From Orychophragmus violaceus (taxonomy: Eukaryota; Streptophyta; Magnoliopsida; Brassicales; Brassicaceae), in assembly GCA_030180135.1 (NCBI GenBank), contig CM058230.1:101176439-101240438 (forward strand): 64,000 nt of DNA, in the 5' to 3' direction. Every line of letters begins with the position of its first letter. Position 1 is the first letter of the stretch. The notes beneath the pieces were generated by a model that saw only the letters and a list, made by a program, of their open reading frames with translations, did not search any database and was not told where the DNA came from. The position numbers and the translations under genes are program-made. Of the stretch, positions 34,331 through 45,900 are shown in pieces.

Positions 34331-35584
34331 TCACATTGAATCATCAGAATCTTCTGATTCACTTCTCTCCGGCTCAACTTCTGCTGCATTATTATTATGA
34401 CTAGTCCCTGTCTGAGGAGCTTCTTCAGGTTTTTCAACAGGTGTAGCAGCAGGTGAAGAAGAAGAGACTTTCTTATCTGCATTGTTACTAGTATTCTCGT
34501 TCGCAACTGTTTCCTCTTGCTGCTCATTTACCTACACACCAACAAAGTTCAGGTAAAAACTGGAACTAGCTCAGAGTTGTATTGTATTCAAATTTAGTTA
34601 ACCAATCATACTAAAACAACAAACTTACGTTGTTGCCAGTCAAGATGTTCAGCAAGTCTCTCTCAACGCGCTGTACAAGCTCCGGCTGCATCATTTTGAC
34701 ACGTCAAAAGAAGAAACAATCCACATGCATCAAGATTCAGTCACATCTTTCTTAGAAATACAACACAATAGCTACATGGATCAACAACAATTAATGGCGA
34801 AAGGATGTGTGATAATATAACAAATGCAAATTACATTGAGGTCAGGCTCTCGACGAAATCTTCTCTTTCTAGCATCCTTCATTGGAGGAGTTAGACCATG
34901 TCTGTATTCAACTGTATTAGGGGCGGGATCACCCGGCTCTCTAACCATGATCATCTGTGCATGGACAAAACAAAGCATTCATCATATTGTCAAAAGGTTT
35001 AACAAACACATATAGCAGCAGTTTTGAGTAATGCACAATCATCAAGTACATTGATTTACCTGACCAATATCAGCAGTTTTGACTAATGCACAATCATCAT
35101 AAGTTTTAAAAGACTCCACAACAGCAGGAAGATCCAGCAGAGAAGCTGAGAACTCTTCGTTTCCTATTACAAACGTCCCGCTTCTCCCATCCTCTGCAAA
35201 CACAAAACCGAAATGGTAATTCAAATTCACACACAAACCCTGGATATATCAAGTTTGATTCATTGACAATGTTAAATGGATCTCTAGACGAACTTTAATC
35301 CTTAAATCAGATTCAAGAATGTCTCTAGGGGTTCTCTATGAAACATTCAACAACTTATCAAATCTCAGTCCGAAAAACGATCCAGAGATAGTTTCCAACT
35401 TTGGAGGATCAAACCAGAATTAAATGAGCTAAAAGAGAGACAAAACCTTAAATTGGTGAGGAATCCAACCTGAAAAACACAAATCTAAAGGGATTTCGTC
35501 GGAAGTAGAAGCCTCCTCGCTTAAAAGCCGATCGATTCGCTCTGAAACAGACGGTGGAACCCTAAGTATGAACTGTTCCTCCAT
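34331..35584 (-). CDS. TAF7: TFIID subunit 7 (TAF7), five exons
   Basis: Exons on the minus strand: 35584-35470, 35193-35060, 34954-34835, 34685-34629 and 34531-34331, all with GT/AG borders. They total 627 nt, so 208 residues. The protein starts MEEQFILRVPPSVSERIDRL and contains the conserved TAF7/TAFII55 N-terminal domain (NEEFSASLLDLPAVVESFK, TADIGQ, MIMVREPGDPAPN, YRHGLTPPMKDARKRRFRR). An acidic Ser/Glu-rich tail follows, ending EDSDDSM. TAF7 is part of the TFIID complex that recruits RNA polymerase II in the nucleus. It resembles Arabidopsis AT1G55300 closely in my recollection. No stop or frameshift was found. It faces the SCL33-like gene head to head. Confidence 0.95.
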
Positions 35585-35959
35585 TTAAATGGTAAGAAAG
35601 GCTTGACGTTGAGATCTTCTGATTGGATTGCAGATTTTCTGTTATGTAAGAGATGAAGAGAGACATGACGAACCGTCTAGAAGGATTATAATACTCTTTT
35701 ATTATTTACTATTTCCCCCTATAAGTTTCAATGTTTTATTTTTATGACCCAAATAATTTCACTGTTGAATAAAACACCAGTAAGCTATTTATGTCATTGC
35801 TAAAACAACGGAAATTCCTGAAAGTAGAAATCAAGATTAAATCTCTGAAGGGGACATTTTCTAGAATAGGGACTTTGAGTCGAAAAACAGTATTCACAAT
35901 ATTTTTGAGGGTTAAAATGTAAAGAGAGTATATATTAAAACCCTAACAACTCGCTCGTT
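35585..35959. promoter_or_regulatory. Shared TAF7 / SCL33-like promoter region
   Basis: About 0.4 kb separates the TAF7 ATG from the inferred first (untranslated) exon of the SCL33-like gene, so both promoters must lie in a compact bidirectional stretch. AT-rich around 35700-35760. AAACCCTAA at about 35938, a telobox-like element common in promoters of plant RNA-processing genes, lies just before the leader. Exact start sites cannot be read. Confidence 0.5.
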
Positions 35960-38624
35960 TAGATCAGAAGGGGACTTTGGGTTGTTCTACGCTGACGATT
36001 ATCTATCGCCGCCGTTCGTCACCACCGACCTTCGTTCTCCGGTAAGTCTTTTATCTGTTAATTTTCTCGTATTCCTACCGTATATACTCTTACCCTCGTC
36101 TTTTTTTGGTCGATTAATCCGGCGTTTTCCCGGCCACGATTCCTTTATCCTGTACACGGCTCCGTAGATCGTGCTCTTTCTTTATCGGTAAATTGTAGTT
36201 ATTTTGATTGTCTTTAATGATCGAATCGCACCATAGACCAAAATTTTCGCCTTTTGTGTCTATGCAAAGATAACATTTCTTAAAAAGATGATCTTTCTAG
36301 AGCAGCGACTTGCATCATCTTAGTTATCTCTGTAACATGTTCTATGATTACCCAGTTCTTATGTTAAGTATTTTTGGGGGTTGGATTTTGTGATTCGAAA
36401 CCAGATTCTTTGAAATTCTCTCAGATGCTAGTGTTACAGCTCTTTGCGTTTGTGGTCTCTTGTTTCTTAAACATCCAGACATTTCTGGTTTATTTTCTTA
36501 CTTGGCTTATGTTGATTGACTGCTAGAGAGGTTGAAGCTTGCCACAATGAGGGGAAGGAGCTACACTCCGTCACCACCAAGGGGTTATGGGAGGAAGGGT
36601 CGAAGCCCAAGCCCTAGAGGAGGCCGATATGGTGGTCGTAGCATGGACCTCCCGACCAGTCTTTTGGTTCGCAATCTACGCCATGATTGCAGGTACATTC
36701 TTTTTTTTCCGCTATAACTCCCTTCTGTCATTTTCTTCCTGCTTAGGACTACACAGTTCCTTTTAAGCATATCTATGCATGATGTTCTCTTTTATGTACT
36801 GTGAAGACTTTAAGGAAGTTGATTTATGTCCTCTGAGCTATCTTGATCAGTAACTATGTTTGGTTTGGTGAAATCTTGTTTTGTGATAAATTCTGGATTT
36901 AAGGTGTAAGACGGGTTTTCTCTTAGTGTATCTACTTATGTTTTTGTGTTTTATCGTTCATGAAAACCTAGTTCTCTGTATAGTTGACTATGACTCCAAT
37001 CTGTATTCATTTTTTTGGCTTTTTGCAAATTCTACTTCTTTTCTTACGTCTCATCCTTTTCTTCAGGCAAGAAGATCTCAGGAGGTCATTTAAGCAGTTC
37101 GGGCCACTTAAGGACGTTTACATGCCAAGGAATTATTATACTGGGTGAGCATGTTTAGTAGATATGACATTTACTGTTTAGACACTTGATTTTTACTTAT
37201 GTTCTAATTATAATTTCTCTACTTTTGTTTCGTCCTCTTTACCACCTATCTTGAATCTTTGTTTACTACGTTTTATTCCTTTTCGTTTTCTGTTCTTCCA
37301 CTTCTGTGTGTATCCTCAATTTCTCATGGATACTAGGGCCTTACCTGAATCTTCTAATATGCGCTTATTTCATAACCAAATTTAGCCTCCATTTTCTTTC
37401 ATAGTTTTGTGTGACATGAGATCTTCATTTGAAGTCCTTTTTACTAACTCAGTGTCTATAAAAGAAAGACTGTGGATTACTTATGTGAATTTAGTACCTG
37501 TTGGTCCTGTTCAGAAATTTTCTAGTCACTTAAGGAGAAAGATACAATGTTAATATGTTCCATGCATGAACACACTATGAGTGTGTTAATTGAAGTTGTT
37601 GAGGTTTATCAGTGAATTTAAAGAATTGAAGGCATCAAAGAAGTAATTAGAGTTCTTATGAAGATGGTTCTATATGGTAGTGAAGAGTTGAAGTGAAGTT
37701 GGGTTTGTATACGTTTTGAAGATGAATCAAGTCTTCAAGAAGTCATCTTTATACTGAAACTTGCGAGGTTAGCAGGCAAGTGCTTGCTTATTCATGTTTT
37801 ATCCTGTGATATCTTCTGTTGCAGGGGATCATATTGCCAACTGTCCTCAATAGGCTTGTTGTAAAGTGGTACATCTTTGTCGTCATTTTGTATGTTCGGT
37901 TCCTAGTCTGAGATCCTGTTTTTTTCTATTGTCCAATGCAGAGATCCGCAATGTTGACTGTTGTGTTTGCAGAAGAGAACAGGAAGAAACCAACTGAAAT
38001 GAGAGCAAGGGAGCGTGGTGGAGGAAGGTGCCTGGAGCTTTCTCTTTTGAATTTTTATATTTATCATCAAGAATCAGTAGAGAGATGCCAAGAACCTGTT
38101 ATTTTGTGTTTGTAGGAGCATCAGCTTTCGGGATAGAAGGCGTAGTCCCCCTCGTTACTACGCTCGCTCGCCTAGGTATTCTCGTTCTCCTCCCCCTCGA
38201 CGTGGTAGATCTCGGTCACGGAGTGGGGATTATTATTCTCCTCCATCTAGAAGACATCACCCAAGGTTTTTGTCTGAACTCTCATTTCACACCTGTATGG
38301 ACAAATAACCATTCTCCACTCGAACAACTTTTTTAATGCTCGCCATCTCTTTATTGTTGCAGGTCTGTCTCTCCCAGGGAAGAACGATATGATAGAGGTA
38401 GGTCGTACTCACGTTCTCCCGCCTACAATGGCTCAAGGCGTCGCAGTGTGAGTCCAGCTAGAATTAGCCGCAGCATAAGCCGTAGCCCAAGGAGAAGCAT
38501 TAGCCGTAGCCCCAGGAGAAACAGGAGCCCGAGCCCTAGGAGAAGCAGGAGCAACACACCTGTACCAGCCAGAAGCCGCAGCCAGCGTGGGGAGCAGTAC
38601 GAAGACCGTTCACCAAGCCAGTGA
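35960..38624 (+). pseudogene. SCL33: SCL33/SCL30A-type SR splicing factor with broken RRM
   Basis: The family binds pre-mRNA through one RRM and recruits spliceosome proteins through an RS tail. A leader exon to 36041 (donor GTAAGT) is followed by exon 1 36527-36692 (ATG 36547, MRGRSYTPSPPRGYG, then LPTSLLVRNLRHDCR, RNP2), exon 2 37067-37144 (QEDLRRSFKQFGPLKDVYM), an exon 3 remnant 37942-38027 (ends LTVVFAEENRKKPTEMRA), exon 4 38116-38265 and exon 5 38363-38624 (RS repeats, end EDRSPSQ). Exon 3 has lost the RNP1 core (RGFGFV) and the following helix. What remains is out of frame and stops at 37955-37957. Exons 1, 2, 4 and 5 are clean and phase-compatible. Position next to TAF7 supports SCL33 (AT1G55310) over its paralogue SCL30A. 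Confidence 0.88.
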
Positions 38625-39698
38625 TTGATTCTTCACTCTCTTAATAGTCTTCTCTAGTTCATGATTGTCTCTCTTTTTTTCTTATCCTAAGACAGTTATG
38701 ATGATTTGAAAGAAAAAAAAGATCTATGTAGTGTCGAAACTTGGCTTTTTAATGTTTTGATGATCCATGGAGTATTCTGGGAACATTTAGCGTTACTGTG
38801 TCTTCTTTAAGATGAAATGTGAGTTATTATGGAAAGTTGCAAGTCTGGTGTGCTTTTAGATATCTGACGGTACATACAAGCTTTGCTTTTTTTTTTTGCC
38901 AATTCTTTTGGTTATGATCAAAATGAAGTATTCACCAACATAGAAGATCTTGGGAAATGTAGGGCATATGGGGTTGAATCTTAGGGATCAATTCTTACAG
39001 CCTAGTTCGGTGTAAAAGCAAAGATGGGTAGATTTGGTTTCATAGAGATTAGACCTTTTTTGTTTTAGGGAACAAAAAAGAAGAGACTTTCTCATAAACA
39101 GTTGCACAATTGGGCGGCATTTGGAGCTGTTCTTGGCTTCTTGCCCACGAAATCTAGACTCTCTCACTCAAGGGGTTCACAGCATCACTTTTACTTCTAT
39201 TTCACATGATTATTCTCTGAATTTTGTTCTTACGGCTGAGTTGGTATCTACTGGTCAGTTTCTGATTGTTTTTCTATTCTTCTCCTCAGTTCACTCGTAT
39301 TTGTTGTTTCAAAAGCAGTGCCTTCCATGAAAGAAGAATGGCCATCAGTTCTCTCTGCAAGTCTCATAGACTACTATGGTGGTTATGACAATGCTCATGA
39401 CAAAATTCTCTCTGCAAGTCCAATAGAACTCCACGCTCTATCGTGGATGACCGTTAGTCCAGCTTACTGGATAGGCAGACAGCATTGCCGTTTCATTGTG
39501 ATATGTATCAGAAAAAAATTAGATGAGAAGATCGCTCGGTTCTCAAGGACAATAGGCATACATTCTAACAAAAGTTTATATATGTATCTACTCTCCTCTG
39601 TACGTAGGGAAATTAAAAAAGAAGAACAGAGAGATAGGCGGACTTGGTTATAGCATAAGAAGAAGGAAGAATATAAACCCGTAATGAAACTTGAGAAG
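38625..39698. other. Downstream of the SCL33-like gene, no gene recognised
   Basis: The first ~250 bases are probably 3' untranslated sequence. The frames at 39121-39330 and 39318-39653 carry no domain I recognise. Confidence 0.5.
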
Positions 39699-39703
39699 TA
39701 TTG

Positions 39704-40903
39704 TGATAAATGTCCCACATCGCTAACAACCCAAAGTAACCAATACTATATAATGTCCCATTGGTCCCCCCACTTACAAGCTAGCTTTTGGGTGGGTTCT
39801 ACCTTGGGGCTTTATATGGGCTTGGTTATGGGCTGATTGTGGGGAAACTATACTAAATGATACACTAAGTGTATCTAATGGTATCAGAGCAAGCCACGAT
39901 CCTTGGACATGCGACGGTCGTCGTCGACGGGTTGGTGAGGAGGGAAAGGGAGAGGAGCGAAACGGGAGAGGCCCAAAGTACCAGCCGCCGTGATTACCAC
40001 TCACAGCGTCGAGGACGTCGCTGTTTAAAGGGGGCAGTATTGATAAATGTCCCACATCGCTAACAACCCAAAGTAACCAATACTATATAATGTCCCAAAG
40101 TCGCCCTGGATTCTTGGTCCCCCCACTTACAAGCTAGCTTTTGGGTGGGTTCTACCTTGGGGCTTTATATGGGCTTGGTTATGGGCTGATTGTGGGGAAA
40201 CTATACTAAATGATACACTAAGTGTATCTAATGGTATCAGAGCAAGCCACGATCCTTGGACATGCGACGGTCGTCGTCGACGGGTTGGTGAGGAGGGAAA
40301 GGGAGAGGAGCGAAACGGGAGAGGCCCAAAGTACCAGCCGCCGTGATTACCACTCACAGCGTCGAGGACGTCGCTGTTTAAAGGGGGCAGTATTGATAAA
40401 TGTCCCACATCGCTAACAACCCAAAGTAACCAATACTATATAATGTCCCATTGGTCCCCCCACTTACAAGCTAGCTTTTGGGTGGGTTCTACCTTGGGGC
40501 TTTATATGGGCTTGGTTATGGGCTGATTGTGGGGAAACTATACTAAATGATACACTAAGTGTATCTAATGGTATCAGAGCAAGCCACGATCCTTGGACAT
40601 GCGACGGTCGTCGTCGACGGGTTGGTGAGGAGGGAAAGGGAGAGGAGCGAAACGGGAGAGGCCCAAAGTACCAGCCGCCGTGATTACCACTCACAGCGTC
40701 GAGGACGTCGCTGTTTAAAGGGGGCAGTATTGATAAATGTCCCACATCGCTAACAACCCAAAGTAACCAATACTATATAATGTCCCATTGGTCCCCCCAC
40801 TTACAAGCTAGCTTTTGGGTGGGTTCTACCTTGGGGCTTTATATGGGCTTGGTTATGGGCTGATTGTGGGGAAACTATACTAAATGATACACTAAGTGTA
40901 TCA
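39704..40903 (+). mobile_element. Tandem TRIM: four LTRs, three internal regions
   Basis: Terminal-repeat retrotransposon in miniature. LTRs: 39704-39876, 40041-40229, 40394-40566 and 40731-40903 (173, 189, 173 and 173 bp), starting TGATAAATGTCCCACATCG. Internals: 39877-40040, 40230-40393 and 40567-40730 (164 bp each), each starting with the Met primer site TGGTATCAGAGC and ending with the PPT AAAGGGGGCAGTAT. A single TSD TATTG flanks the whole array (39699-39703 and 40904-40908), so it was one insertion. No coding capacity. The LTR has ATATAA and TTTATAT boxes. Confidence 0.93.
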
Positions 40904-40939
40904 TATTGCCAATACAATAAGAAAAAACAACAAAATAAA

Positions 40940-41730
40940 GCACTAAGGTTTGAAACTCGGTAAGAACCAACGAGCATTAGAGAATGGAATGGAAGAAGAA
41001 ACAAATTGGTGCGGGTTTTCAACCTTGTTTGTATCGAGATTGAATACAAAATTTTCGTCATACGGATATTCAGAAACAAGGCCACTAAAGTAGATGGAAT
41101 TTTTCTTGACTCCATGGATGTTCTTGGCAAAGAAACAATTTTCTCCCACTTTTTGTTCCCTTCTTTCAACTTGTAGACACTAAAGTTCCAGATTTTGGAG
41201 AAAGCTGTTGACAATTAAGACATGTCCACTTAAAGTTACTACCACATTCTTCAAAGAGTAAGACCTCTGGTCCCTTATTGGAATACCAGCATGCCTCATG
41301 CGACAAGGACCTGATGCTCTTTGTATGCATCCACGTACTCTGATCTCGAAAACTAGCAACGGAATTTCTCCAGAAAAATCGAAAAGACAATAAAGCTTGT
41401 GATCCTCCTTGTATAGCATGTTACAACCTGACAAGGACAACTGAGGAATTTGTTTCCAAGAGTTATCTCCTTTCTTCAAAGAGAAAGTATCTTCTCCATT
41501 AAAAGATAATCTTTGGTTTTCTCGTCTATCCAAAGTATCTCAACGGTGATCCCAAATTCTGATTCCAATGTTGGTAGATTGATCCTCTCGCCGGTTAAAA
41601 GATGTAAGATATAGAGTTTAAATTGACTAGGGTTTTTAATTTTACCTTCACAATAATCTCTATATTGCACGGACATTGTATTTCGGTTCAAATAATTCAA
41701 ATAACATTTTAAAATATGACTAACCAAGTC
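40940..41730 (-). pseudogene. F-box protein, DUF295 part, broken
   Basis: Minus-strand blocks in at least three frames: 41727-41476 (KLYILHLLTGERINLPTLES), 41533-41180 (FNGEDTFSLKKGDNSWKQIP, MLYKEDHKLYCLFDFSGEIP), 41214-41150 (IWNFSVYKLKEGNKKWEKIV) and 41149-40943 (SIYFSGLVSEYPYDENFVFN, FSNARWFLPSFKP). This is the C-terminal domain of Brassicaceae-specific F-box/DUF295 proteins, which act as substrate adaptors of SCF ubiquitin ligases. The F-box itself is missing on this strand. The TRIM lies just downstream. Confidence 0.8.
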
Positions 41731-42635
41731 AACTGTGCAATATAATATTCGATTTTAAAGAGAACTTTAAAGAAGTTTTACAGAATCATATTTTGTGATT
41801 ATATTTAACGAAACACTTAAACATAAATCATACCATAAAAAAAAATCAACCGCGGGAATTGTCTTTAAATCTGATGTGTTTATCAGATTCTTTGTACTGC
41901 ATTCTTGTTTTTTTTATTGGTAGGCTATATCTGTTTTTTTTGGGTTAATTCTAAGGAAGTTTTTTTTTGGTAGGCTATGTTATCTAATGTTATCTGTTTC
42001 TAATTGTTTTCTTAACGGTAACCATTGGATAGCTCATTTTATCTCGTTGGTGTCAAAAGAGTTGCTATATTTATTGAGTGAGTGAGAGATTCCAAAAAAG
42101 TTTATTTGCTTAGTATTTTTAAGTTTATTGTATGTAGATGTCCGTTTAGGCTAACTATCATTTGCATAATGATTAGGATTCGTAGCTGATATGTGATCCA
42201 TGATACTCGTTCTAATGTTTTTACCTCCGCCATTTCTTTGGTAGGATACATAAGTGTATTTTTCTTGACTGTGTTTTAGTTGAATATAAATTTTATTATT
42301 GTATTGTCCAAGGAATACATTGTTGTTATTTACTTTAAACTTTACTATAATTAAGTTTTGTTTTGATTCCAATTATCTTGTTGCAAAAAACATAGAAAAT
42401 ATTTTTTTGAAAGAAGTGGATGATGTCAAAGCAAATATGAGAAATACATCTTCAACATAATTTATATCATATTCATGATTTTTGTCACTTAAATATGTTA
42501 TTTAGATGTGTTAAGTAGAATTTAGATGCGAGGTTTTTTGTAGTTCTTTGTGTAAAAGCTTTTGAGTAGTAATTTTCTTTCATTGTATTTTTACTATGTT
42601 TAAAAATATGTTGTTGATGGTAATATAATTTGTAA

Positions 42636-42675
<40 letters not shown>

Positions 42676-42952
42676 CATATTTTAAGGCTGAGGTTTGTGA
42701 TCAAAATGATTGAGTGGTTTCGATCTTTGCTGATCATTTTTGCGAAGATTAGCTTCCTCTCATATATACAATTTTACTGTTGTGCATCTGCAAGAAATGG
42801 ATATGTTTATGTGTTTTGTTGGATGGATAATTTACCTGGTTATAATTTGTTTTGTTGGGTACCTGTTTAGATGTAATCCTATTTATTATTTTTGAGTGTG
42901 GGTTTTGTGTTGATGACCTTTTGTTTAAAAACATTGATTAAATAATGTGGAA
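41731..42952. other. AT-rich intergenic DNA with an (AT)n microsatellite
   Basis: No gene recognised. An (AT)n run of about 34 bases lies at 42639-42672. Confidence 0.6.
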
Positions 42953-45900
42953 GTAATTCTGGCCCGTGCGTTGCACTGACTTACGTTTCAATCCATTTAT
43001 TTTTAAAAAATATTTCATAATACGACTAACAAATACAATAATACCATGAAATATTATATTTTATAGTTTACATTAATAATGTGTTACAAAGTTATATTTT
43101 GGGCTAAAATATAATGAAACCCAATAATTTAAAAATTAGGATATAAAAAAGTAACATCACAGTCGATCAACAGAAAAAAGTGAACGTCGTACAAAAAAAT
43201 CCTACATACTATATCATCTTAAGTTTGGAAATGCAACAATAGTAAGACTAAAATAATATGCTAAGAATCCATTAAATATTAAGAAATCGAATGTTTTAGC
43301 TGTAAACACCTTTTCTAAACTCTAGATGAAGCATTCTATTAATCGTCTATTATCCGTTTATTCTCATAGTTTAAAAACCTATATATTTCTATTATTCATT
43401 AAACCCCTCATTTTTTTTTATAAATCTACAGACATATACATTCTAAGACATAATTGATTGTTCAAACTAAAAAATATTTTTTTTTAATATTTCATAGCTA
43501 TTTCCTCCAATACAGATTATGAATTGTTTTTTTTGATGATCCAAAACTTTTGATTTAATGATGTATTGTAAAAAAAAATCCCAATTTTTAGGTTAAGAAC
43601 TTTGAATGCAAGACATTTATTTTTAAGAACGCCAAATGTTAAAAAAACATTTGTTGTGATGGGTCAAGATTATTTTGTGCTACCTAACTGAATTAGCGAC
43701 GGGATGGAAAAAATCCATCTGTGTTGATATGAGATAACCAAACTCAAACCCGTTGGATAGCCGATCCAAGTAAGCTGATATTTCAACCAGCTAAAATAAA
43801 CTTGAAATGGAGTTTGAAAAGTCTAAAAGTCTAGTTCCTATAGTCTTGGAAGTACAAAAGGGAGGACGATCACATGGACTCTCTTTCACATCTTCACCCA
43901 TATGGGTACAGAATCTGCCAATGCTTTAGTTTTCTTACATTCTATTTTATGGCATTACGCAGCAGCTTGATTCGTCGGTATCTCTGGTTTATCCTGTCTT
44001 TGACTTCTAATGGAGACCATTCTCTTTGAGAGCTGCGATGATTGGCTAGGTTGGTAAAGTAGAAGGTACAGGAGCAGAACCATTGGCCTTGAGAGAAAGA
44101 GTGTCTTCTCCACTAACGTTGATTTTTGATGATCCAAAGTCTTTTGAGATTAAAGGACCTCTCTTTGCAGCATTTCCATTCGTCTTAAGGACGGTACTTC
44201 ACCTTTGCAGTACTTTTTCCACATATTTTGGTATGTAAATTCAAGAGCAATAGCAAAGGAAGAACCATTACAAACAGGAGTTCCGGCCATTAGATCCCAA
44301 AAACTCATTCTCAGTTTTGAATGAGCGGTGACATCAGACGCTAGATCAACAGATTACTGCACATACTCATCCTCATCTTTAGCAACCAGGTGTCCTAAAC
44401 CTGAATAAAAAAGGGTCGTTTAAGCTAATGATGTCTAGAGTGATAAGCAAATTTTCCAAGAAACCAAACATTACCGAGAGCTTACCAACTTTAATGAGCG
44501 ACTGACACCAACATTATGAGCATGTACTGAACCAGCCATGATAACACATGGAACTCCCCATTCTTTTAAGCAAGCTGCCGATCAATACTCCAAACAAATC
44601 GATGCCACACAATCACACAGAAGTCATTACGAAATCAATTATTTAGTATTGCCATTACGAAATCAATTAAAGAAAATGATATCAACAAATCAATTTGAAT
44701 AAATCGTTTCATGTGTCAATTGAAAATCTCAAATCGCATCTCCATTGAAGAGCCAGACTTTCCTTGCCCAACGGGCTCTTTGCCTCAAGATTCCCCACGT
44801 TTTCTCTCTAACTGAAAACAAAATCAGCAATATTGTGAGATACCAGAGTTCAAATTCCCATAGATCCAACAATCCTTGTGAAAAAAAAAACGAATAGAAA
44901 AATCATCATCCAGAAAAGAGAAATCGAACGAAGAGAGAAGAAGACACCTGCAAGATGGCGGATTTAGAGGAAACAGTTAATAAATGGTCTTTATTGTCAG
45001 GCTTCACCAATTGCAGAGACCAGAAATGATGAGAAACCTATCGTCAGTGACAAACAGAGATTGGGTAGTAGATCGATTGCAATTTCATAATCGAATACAT
45101 GAAAATAAACTTAAAAAATGGTCTTCAAGGGCAATTTCATAATCGAATACAACAGCTCACATAGCATACATCAAAAATGGTCTTCCAAGGGCAAATTACC
45201 CGTCTATGTCCTGGTTTACGGGATCTTCAGCATTCTCTGTTGGAAGCTAGTTATCATGGTAGCTACGTAAACACACAGTTTTAGCTTTTTTGAAAAGCTC
45301 CATTATTTTTTCTGTTGTATCAAAATACCAAATCTATCACACAAAAGACATATCATACAAACAAATTTCGTATAGAAAATTTGTTTAAAGCCATTTACAA
45401 ACGTTAAAATCTGGAAGGTTATAATCTTCCCTGCAAAAATTATTTAAAACGTTTATGTTCTCAATTCGAAAATGAAAGAAATATGAGCTTTGGCTACCTG
45501 AAAACATGAACCTCTATATGGCCAGGGCAGTGATTAACCTTAAATGATTGGATTGAAGATCATTATTGCGCAAGATGTTCAGGTACTTTGAAACCCTTTT
45601 TAGTTTCTCTGATTTTGATTAGAGAGAAAAAGAAGTTTCTCAATAGAAACATGTAAATAACATTTATCGATGGTGAATTGAAATGATTTTAACACCAGAG
45701 TAAAATAAAGAGAACATATTTGAAGAAAATCGAGACGGCGGCGGATCATAGCGCTCACGATAAACATGATTCCAATGGCTTTTTCTCCTTTCTTGACAGT
45801 TGTCTTGTCCTAACCTAACCATAAGACCAAATCACTTAGAGATATCAACCCCAAGTTCTCTAACTCATAACAACAGATCTGCGAATAACCCAAAATCAGA

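Noticed and set aside
40801..40903. DUF295 pseudogene frame continuing into the TRIM
   Set aside because: The apparent extension is TRIM LTR sequence (NQAHIKPQGRTHPKASL is shared with the other LTR copies).
43955..44137. A 60-residue ORF (MDHQKSTLVEKTLFLSRPMV...) identical in all four repeat units
   Set aside because: It is the SPINDLY last exon read in a shifted frame; its conservation reflects recent DNA duplication.
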